A stretch of 47,736 nt of DNA from Clostridiales bacterium (lineage in GTDB: Bacteria > Bacillota > Clostridia > Lachnospirales > Lachnospiraceae): positions 1 to 47,736 of the forward strand of contig JAGZHZ010000020.1 in the NCBI GenBank assembly GCA_018366495.1. Direction: 5' to 3'. A program made the translations under genes and the position numbers. Below, piece by piece: positions 43,384-47,736 of the stretch. The notes beneath the pieces were generated by a model. The model saw only the letters and a program-made list of their open reading frames with translations, had not been told where the DNA came from and ran no database searches. Position 1 is the stretch's first letter; the number at the start of each line of letters is the position of its first letter.

Positions 43384-43818
43384 ATGGCAGAGATCAGAAA
43401 AATGACAGCCGAAGATCTCGATCAGGTGGCAAAGATTGAAAAAGAAACGTTTTCCATGCCATGGTCAAAGGAAAGTCTGATGGATTTTTTAAATCGGGAA
43501 GATGTGGTATTTCTGGCAGCGGAAGAAAATGGAGAGATTTTAGGGTATTGCGGATATTTGAAGATCATCGATGAGGCCGATATTTTAAATGTGGCTGTAA
43601 AAGAGGGGCACAGAGGAAAACACATCGGCAGCGACATGATTCAAAAATTGTTAGAAGAAGGAAACAGACAGGGAATTTTTCGGTTTACACTGGAAGTTCG
43701 ACAAAGTAATCTGACTGCGATTCATATTTATGAAAAGGCAGGATTCATATCGGCAGGAATCCGGAAAAATTTTTATGAAAAGCCGACAGAAAATGGGATT
43801 ATTATGTGGAAACAATGA
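43384..43818 (+). CDS. rimI: Ribosomal protein S18-alanine N-acetyltransferase RimI
   Basis: This 144-residue GNAT protein has family phrases F-S-M-P-W-S-K-E-S-L near the start, the acetyl-CoA loop G-H-R-G-K-H-I-G, and N-L-T-A-I-H-I-Y-E-K-A-G-F. Family knowledge assigns it to acetylation of S18; position between tsaB and tsaD supports this. A hairpin-type terminator follows. Confidence 0.92.
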   Translation: MAEIRKMTAEDLDQVAKIEKETFSMPWSKESLMDFLNREDVVFLAAEENGEILGYCGYLKIIDEADILNVAVKEGHRGKHIGSDMIQKLLEEGNRQGIFRFTLEVRQSNLTAIHIYEKAGFISAGIRKNFYEKPTENGIIMWKQ

Positions 43819-43825
43819 AAAGAAG

Positions 43826-43868
43826 GGGAATACTGTGAAACCTTATGGCGTCACAGTATTCCCTTTCT
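43826..43868 (+). terminator. Terminator-like hairpin after rimI
   Basis: GGGAATACTGTGA (43826-43838) pairs with TCACAGTATTCCC (43851-43863), followed by TTTCTATTATTT. Confidence 0.75.
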
Positions 43869-43975
43869 ATTATTTCCCACTGTTTTTTTTCCTGAAATTC
43901 GGTATAATGAAGGCAAATGACAGAAAATGAAGGGCAGTGGATTTTTGCCTATGGCAGACGAAAGGGTTTTTAATT

Positions 43976-44221
43976 ATGAAAAAATATGAGAAAGATACGT
44001 TGACAGAAGTGATCTGCAATGGATGCGGCAAAAGAATTGCAGTAAAACATGGGATGACTGAAGAAGAAGTATTTCATGTAGAGAAAAGATGGGGATATTT
44101 TTCAAAAAGAGATATGCAGCAGGAACGATTTGATCTGTGCGAGGAATGCTATGAAAAGATCATTGACGGATTTGCAATTCCGGCAGAAAAAAAAGAAGAG
44201 ACGGAGTTTTTTCCATGCTGA
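43976..44221 (+). CDS. Small four-cysteine zinc-ribbon-like protein
   Basis: This 81-residue protein has a C-N-G-C-G-K knuckle (about 14-19), the middle phrase H-V-E-K-R-W-G-Y-F-S-K-R-D and a second C-E-E-C-Y knuckle (about 58-62). The two CxxC pairs fit one zinc site. AAAGGG lies 9 bases before the ATG, which I prefer to a farther upstream in-frame start without a signal. A TATAAT at 43903-43908 is a possible -10. I know no function; it sits inside the t6A / RNase Z block. Confidence 0.8.
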   Translation: MKKYEKDTLTEVICNGCGKRIAVKHGMTEEEVFHVEKRWGYFSKRDMQQERFDLCEECYEKIIDGFAIPAEKKEETEFFPC

Positions 44222-44242
44222 TGAGGAACTGTCATACCTGAC

Positions 44243-44271
44243 TTGTAGGAAGGCAGAAACTGTGCTAGAAT
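44243..44271 (+). promoter_or_regulatory. Probable promoter of rnz
   Basis: TTGTAG at 44243-44248 and TAGAAT at 44266-44271 have a 17-base spacer. Confidence 0.55.
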
Positions 44272-44384
44272 AAAAAAACGGACAGCGAAAGGAAGTGTGA
44301 GGCTGTCATGCAAAGATCCCGTGAATATGATGATCGGGAGTGTCAAAGACAGAAAAGATCAACGGAAAGTATGAGGAAAAAAAG

Positions 44385-45296
44385 ATGTTAGATGTTTGCT
44401 TATTAGGAACGGGAGGCATGATGCCTTTGCCGAGACGATGGCTGACTGCGCTGATGATGCGGTTTAACGGCAGCAGTCTGTTGATCGACTGCGGAGAAGG
44501 AACACAGGTGGCGGTTAAAGAAAAAGGATGGAGTTTTAAACCGATTGACACGATTTGTTTTACTCATTATCATGGAGATCACATCAGTGGTCTGCCGGGT
44601 CTTCTGCTGACGATGGGAAATGCAGACCGGACAGAGCCATTGACATTGATTGGACCAAAGGGACTGGAAAGAGTAGTCAATGCACTTCGAGTCATTGCGC
44701 CAGAACTTCCTTTTCCGATTTATTTTCAGGAGATTCAGGGACCGGAGCAGACGTTTGAGAGAAATGGATATCGCATCAAGGCTTTTAAAGTGAATCATAA
44801 CGTGCTTTGTTATGGATATACAATAGAGATTGATCGTGCAGGAAAGTTTGATGTCAACCGTGCCAGAGAGAAAAATATTCCTTTGAAATATTGGAATCCT
44901 CTGCAGAAGGGAATGACAATCGAGGAAGACGGAATGATCTTTACACCGGATATGGTTCTGGGGGCGCCGCGAAAAGGAATCAAAGTGACGTACTGTACAG
45001 ATACAAGACCGGTGAAATCCATTATCGAAAATGCCAGAAAATCCGATCTGTTTATCTGTGAAGGAATGTACGGAGAAGCCGGAAAAGAAGAAAAAGCGAT
45101 GGGCTATAAGCACATGACATTTAAAGAAGCTGCAAATCTTGCAAGGGAAGCGCAGGTAAGAGAAATGTGGCTGACACATTACAGCCCGTCTCTGATCAGA
45201 CCAGAAGAATTTATGGATGGAGTGCAGAAAATTTTTCCGAACAGTTTTCCGGGAAAAGATGGAAAAACAGTGGAACTTGATTTTGAAGAGGAATAG
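44385..45296 (+). CDS. rnz: Ribonuclease Z
   Basis: This 303-residue metallo-beta-lactamase-fold endonuclease removes 3' trailers from tRNA precursors lacking encoded CCA, consistent with the two CCA-less tRNA genes in this window. The metal-binding H-Y-H-G-D-H motif follows T-I-C-F-T at about 60-65, and further His/Asp ligands (Y-C-T-D-T-R, M-W-L-T-H-Y-S) are present. The start is ATG 44385 with GAGG 8 bases upstream, giving the family-like M-L-D-V-C-L-L-G-T-G-G. The longer frame from 44340 adds residues not seen in the family. tsaD follows after 3 bases. Confidence 0.95.
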   Translation: MLDVCLLGTGGMMPLPRRWLTALMMRFNGSSLLIDCGEGTQVAVKEKGWSFKPIDTICFTHYHGDHISGLPGLLLTMGNADRTEPLTLIGPKGLERVVNALRVIAPELPFPIYFQEIQGPEQTFERNGYRIKAFKVNHNVLCYGYTIEIDRAGKFDVNRAREKNIPLKYWNPLQKGMTIEEDGMIFTPDMVLGAPRKGIKVTYCTDTRPVKSIIENARKSDLFICEGMYGEAGKEEKAMGYKHMTFKEAANLAREAQVREMWLTHYSPSLIRPEEFMDGVQKIFPNSFPGKDGKTVELDFEEE

Positions 45297-45299
45297 ACA

Positions 45300-46325
45300 A
45301 TGGAGAAAAAAGATATTTTAATATTAGGAATAGAGAGTTCCTGCGATGAGACAGCAGCAGCAGTTGTAAAAAATGGAAGAGAAGTTTTATCAAATGTAAT
45401 CTCTTCTCAGATCGAACTGCACAAATTGTATGGAGGAGTCGTGCCTGAGATCGCATCGAGAAAGCATATTGAAAAGATTAATCAAGTGGTGGAAGAGGCG
45501 TTAAAAGATGCAGATGTGACACTGGATGATCTGGATGCGATAGGAGTCACATACGGACCGGGTCTCGTAGGAGCCCTTCTTGTCGGAGTCTCAGCGGCAA
45601 AGGCGATCAGCTATGCAAAAAAAATTCCGCTTGTCGGGGTGCATCACATTGAAGGTCATATTTCTGCAAACTATATTGAAAATAAACAATTAGAACCGCC
45701 GTTTGTATGCCTTGTTGTTTCGGGAGGACACACGCATCTTGTCATTGTGCGTGACTATGGAAAATATGAAATTATAGGAAAGACAAGGGACGATGCGGCA
45801 GGCGAAGCGTATGACAAAGTGGCAAGGGCAATCGGACTTGGCTATCCAGGCGGTCCTAAAATTGATAAGCTTTCCAAGGAAGGCAATCCGGATGCCATTA
45901 AATTTCCGAGAGCAAAAATTGAAGATGCCCCGTATGATTTCAGCTTCAGCGGTCTGAAATCAGCAGTTTTAAATTATTTAAATGCAGCGAAGATGAAAGG
46001 GGAAAACATCAACGATGCAGATCTTGCAGCATCCTTCCAGAAAGCAGTCTGTGATGTGCTGGTAGAACATGCGATCAGAGCGGCGAAAGAATATGGATTT
46101 GACAAGCTGGCAATCGCAGGTGGCGTTGCGTCAAATTCTACGCTGCGTGCCTCCATGGAAAAAGCGTGCGCAGAAAACCAGATTCAATTTTACCATCCAT
46201 CCCCTATTTTCTGTACAGATAATGCAGCGATGATCGGGGCAGCGGCATACTATGAATTTTTGGCTGGAACACGCCACGGCTGGGACCTGAACGCAGTGCC
46301 GAATCTGAAACTGGGAGAAAGATAA
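45300..46325 (+). CDS. tsaD: tRNA t6A threonylcarbamoyltransferase TsaD
   Basis: This 341-residue catalytic subunit transfers the threonylcarbamoyl group to A37 of tRNA. Visible features are the start I-L-G-I-E-S-S-C-D-E-T-A, metal-binding H-H-I-E-G-H, V-S-G-G-H-T-H-L, and the C-terminal C-T-D-N-A-A-M-I-G. It forms a functional set with tsaE and tsaB about 2 kb upstream; tsaC/sua5 is not in the window. It is 3 bases after rnz and so probably co-transcribed. Confidence 0.97.
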   Translation: MEKKDILILGIESSCDETAAAVVKNGREVLSNVISSQIELHKLYGGVVPEIASRKHIEKINQVVEEALKDADVTLDDLDAIGVTYGPGLVGALLVGVSAAKAISYAKKIPLVGVHHIEGHISANYIENKQLEPPFVCLVVSGGHTHLVIVRDYGKYEIIGKTRDDAAGEAYDKVARAIGLGYPGGPKIDKLSKEGNPDAIKFPRAKIEDAPYDFSFSGLKSAVLNYLNAAKMKGENINDADLAASFQKAVCDVLVEHAIRAAKEYGFDKLAIAGGVASNSTLRASMEKACAENQIQFYHPSPIFCTDNAAMIGAAAYYEFLAGTRHGWDLNAVPNLKLGER

Positions 46326-46335
46326 AAAAGTTCAG

Positions 46336-46394
46336 CCAGGCGCTTCTGTATCCTACACCACAGCTTTTGCTATAGGTTGGATATAGGCGTCTGG
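46336..46394. other. Large imperfect hairpin after tsaD
   Basis: CCAGGCGC and CTGTATCC (46336-46353, with a TT bulge) pair with GGATATAGGCGTCTGG (46379-46394), including two G-T pairs. Three more pairs (ACC/GGT) extend into a 25-base loop. No U tract follows. Confidence 0.6.
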
Positions 46395-46436
46395 TATACA
46401 AAAGATAAGACAGACAAGAAAGAGAGAAGATGAAAA

Positions 46437-47129
46437 ATGGGGGAAAAGCATACGGCGATTGTGCTGGCAGCCGGAAAAGGAAAAAGAATGAACAGCGCAG
46501 TTCAGAAGCAATATCTGCTGATTCATGGAAAACCAGTTCTTTTTTATTCTTTGAATGTATTTGAACAGTGTCCGTTTATAGATGAAATTGTGCTGGTGAC
46601 AGGAAAGGGAGAAGAGGATTATTGTCAAAAAGAAATTGTGGAAGCGTATGGTTTTCAGAAAGTGAAGCAGATTGTGACAGGAGGGGCAGAACGGTACCAC
46701 TCTGTATATGAAGGAATAAAGGCGGCGGCAGACTGTACTTACATCTATATCCACGACGGAGCAAGACCTTTTCTCACTCAGGAAATCTTAGAGAGAGGAC
46801 GAGAAGCAGTAGAGCAGTATGGAAGCTGTGTGGTGGGAATGCCTGTTAAGGATACAATAAAGGTGATTAATAAAAATTTATTTGCAGAACAGACACCACC
46901 GAGAGAAAACTTGTGGCTTGTTCAGACGCCGCAGATTTTTTCGTATGAATTGATAAGAGAGGCATATGAAAGGTTAATGCAGTCTGATCAGACAGGGGTG
47001 ACAGATGATGCGATGGTAGTTGAAAAAATGATGCAGAAAAAGGTAAAGATGGTGGAGGGAAGTTATAAAAATATTAAAATCACAACACCGGAAGATCTGT
47101 TGATTGCGGAGCTATTTTCAGAAAAATAA
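46437..47129 (+). CDS. ispD: 2-C-methyl-D-erythritol 4-phosphate cytidylyltransferase
   Basis: This 230-residue enzyme of the MEP isoprenoid pathway forms CDP-methylerythritol. The CTP-binding A-A-G-K-G-K-R-M motif (about 13-20) with the following V-Q-K-Q-Y-L, and H-D-G-A-R-P-F in the middle, are diagnostic. Ribosome binding site AGAGAGAAGA is moderate. It is separated from tsaD by the large hairpin at 46336-46394. No other MEP gene is in the window. Confidence 0.95.
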   Translation: MGEKHTAIVLAAGKGKRMNSAVQKQYLLIHGKPVLFYSLNVFEQCPFIDEIVLVTGKGEEDYCQKEIVEAYGFQKVKQIVTGGAERYHSVYEGIKAAADCTYIYIHDGARPFLTQEILERGREAVEQYGSCVVGMPVKDTIKVINKNLFAEQTPPRENLWLVQTPQIFSYELIREAYERLMQSDQTGVTDDAMVVEKMMQKKVKMVEGSYKNIKITTPEDLLIAELFSEK

Positions 47130-47157
47130 AAAAATTGAAAAAATTTGAAAAAAAGTG

Positions 47158-47186
47158 TTGACAGAATCAAAATGCAATGGTATTAT
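47158..47186 (+). promoter_or_regulatory. Promoter of the tRNA-Ser genes
   Basis: TTGACA at 47158-47163 and TATTAT at 47181-47186, separated by 17 bases, are near-consensus and end about 43 bases before the first tRNA. Confidence 0.85.
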
Positions 47187-47228
47187 AGTCCTTGCATTGA
47201 GCAAGCAACATAAGAAAATAGCTCATAT

Positions 47229-47314
47229 GGAGAGGTATCGAAGCGGTCATAACGAGGCGGTCTTGAAAACCGTTTGTCCGAAAGGGCGCGTGGGTTCGAA
47301 TCCCACCCTCTCCG
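47229..47314 (+). tRNA. tRNA-Ser (anticodon TGA)
   Basis: The acceptor stem GGAGAGG / CCTCTCC, discriminator G, anticodon loop CTTGAAA with TGA, a long variable arm and T-loop GGTTCGAATCC identify a class II serine tRNA. CCA is not encoded, so RNase Z-type maturation is expected. Confidence 0.97.
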
Positions 47315-47370
47315 TTTTGAAAATGAAGTATTTTCAAAAAACTGAATATTTGAATTAATTCAGGCATTGC

Positions 47371-47459
47371 GGAGAAGTACCCAAGTGGTTGAAGGGGCTC
47401 CCCTGGAAAGGGAGTAGGTCGTTAATAGCGGTGCGAGGGTTCAAATCCCTCCTTCTCCG
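47371..47459 (+). tRNA. tRNA-Ser (anticodon GGA)
   Basis: The acceptor stem GGAGAAG / CTTCTCC, anticodon loop CTGGAAA with GGA, a long variable arm and T-loop GGTTCAAATCC mark a second serine tRNA, 56 bases after the first. CCA is not encoded. It probably shares the promoter at 47158. Confidence 0.97.
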
Positions 47460-47491
47460 TTCGATCTTAAAAAAAAGATCGAAAAAAGGTA

Positions 47492-47520
47492 TTGACAAGT
47501 TGAAAAACTTGTGATAAAAT
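47492..47520 (+). promoter_or_regulatory. Strong promoter P1, probable rRNA operon
   Basis: TTGACA at 47492-47497 and TAAAAT at 47515-47520 have a 17-base spacer. Confidence 0.8.
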
Positions 47521-47583
47521 TCAGAAAGTTGTGAAAAAGAACAAGAAAGATTCAAAAAACTTTAAAAAATTTGAAAAAAGTTC

Positions 47584-47612
47584 TTGACAAACGCAACGGA
47601 CTGTGATAAAAT
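47584..47612 (+). promoter_or_regulatory. Strong promoter P2 and leader, probable rRNA operon
   Basis: TTGACA at 47584-47589 and TAAAAT at 47607-47612 have a 17-base spacer. Tandem consensus promoters followed by an untranslated leader (47613-47736, including GAACCTTGATAACTGAACAG) are the usual layout before a 16S rRNA gene. That gene would lie beyond the window, so this is inference. Confidence 0.7.
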
Positions 47613-47736
47613 ATAAAAGCTGTCACAGAGAACAGCGAAGAACCTTGATAACTGAACAGTGAAACAACCTTGAAAATTCTAAAAGAGTTAACAAGAACGT
47701 GTTGAAAAACACAAACCTAAAAACAGTAAAACGGGA

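Noticed and set aside
44403..45179. A 258-residue open frame antisense to rnz
   Set aside because: It lies wholly opposite a well-supported gene, has no ribosome binding site or recognisable domain, and has a composition typical of a shadow frame.
1..47736. CRISPR arrays, insertion sequences, integrases or prophage genes
   Set aside because: I saw no regular spaced repeats, transposase or integrase motifs, so the accessory region at 22.5-31.5 kb cannot be tied to a specific mobile element from this window.

Overview
The window looks like a chromosomal segment of a low-to-moderate G+C Gram-positive member of the Clostridia, most likely the family Lachnospiraceae. The reasons are the AGGAGG-type ribosome binding sites, sigma-A promoters with 17-base spacers, long-form HPF, cofactor-independent (archaeal-type) phosphoglycerate mutase beside homoserine dehydrogenase, UPF0735 and DUF975 proteins, an agr-type peptide signalling locus and tRNA genes without encoded CCA. 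The genus cannot be fixed from sequence alone.

Layout. 1-5.7 kb: a membrane-anchored FMN-binding-like protein, a DegV protein, a PAP2 phosphatase, a repeat lipoprotein, an isolated eukaryote-type HisA, hibernation factor HPF and a YdjM-like membrane protein. 5.9-9.7 kb: secA, then prfB with its programmed +1 frameshift. 9.8-13 kb: a membrane-stress-like trio (SPFH protein with three zinc ribbons, zinc-ribbon membrane protein, TPM-domain membrane protein) resembling Bacillus ydjI/ydjG/ydjH. 13-17.4 kb: an aspartate-family amino acid cluster (ACT regulator, homoserine dehydrogenase, phosphoglycerate-mutase-like candidate homoserine kinase, aspartokinase). 17.7-22.4 kb: two secreted hydrolases, a GH3 glycosidase and an alpha/beta esterase.

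22.5-31.5 kb is the accessory heart of the window. agrA, agrB, agrC and a candidate agrD lie on alternating strands (-,+,-,+). They are followed by a Cys/Tyr-rich small ORF broken at an A7 tract, two tandem duplicate lipoproteins, and an ABC-type cassette of one ATPase, three membrane proteins and one anchored beta-sandwich-like protein. The agrD-to-lipoprotein part is visibly more A+T-rich than its surroundings. This is my candidate for an undescribed system: a quorum-sensing unit next to a peptide or self-protection transporter.

31.5-35.6 kb: a yclNOPQ-like siderophore/iron importer behind a promoter with two DtxR-like boxes flanking a terminator-like hairpin. 35.7-37 kb: two membrane proteins on the minus strand. 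37.2-41.3 kb: tex, then an FMN riboswitch with terminator controlling riboflavin transporter ribU and an overlapping NUDIX hydrolase. 41.6-47.1 kb: a conserved housekeeping block (YcxB-like protein, tsaE, tsaB, rimI, small zinc-ribbon protein, RNase Z, tsaD, ispD), which includes t6A tRNA modification, tRNA 3' processing and an isoprenoid step. 47.2-47.7 kb: two tRNA-Ser genes (UGA and GGA anticodons), then two tandem strong promoters and a leader that probably belongs to an rRNA operon starting beyond the window.
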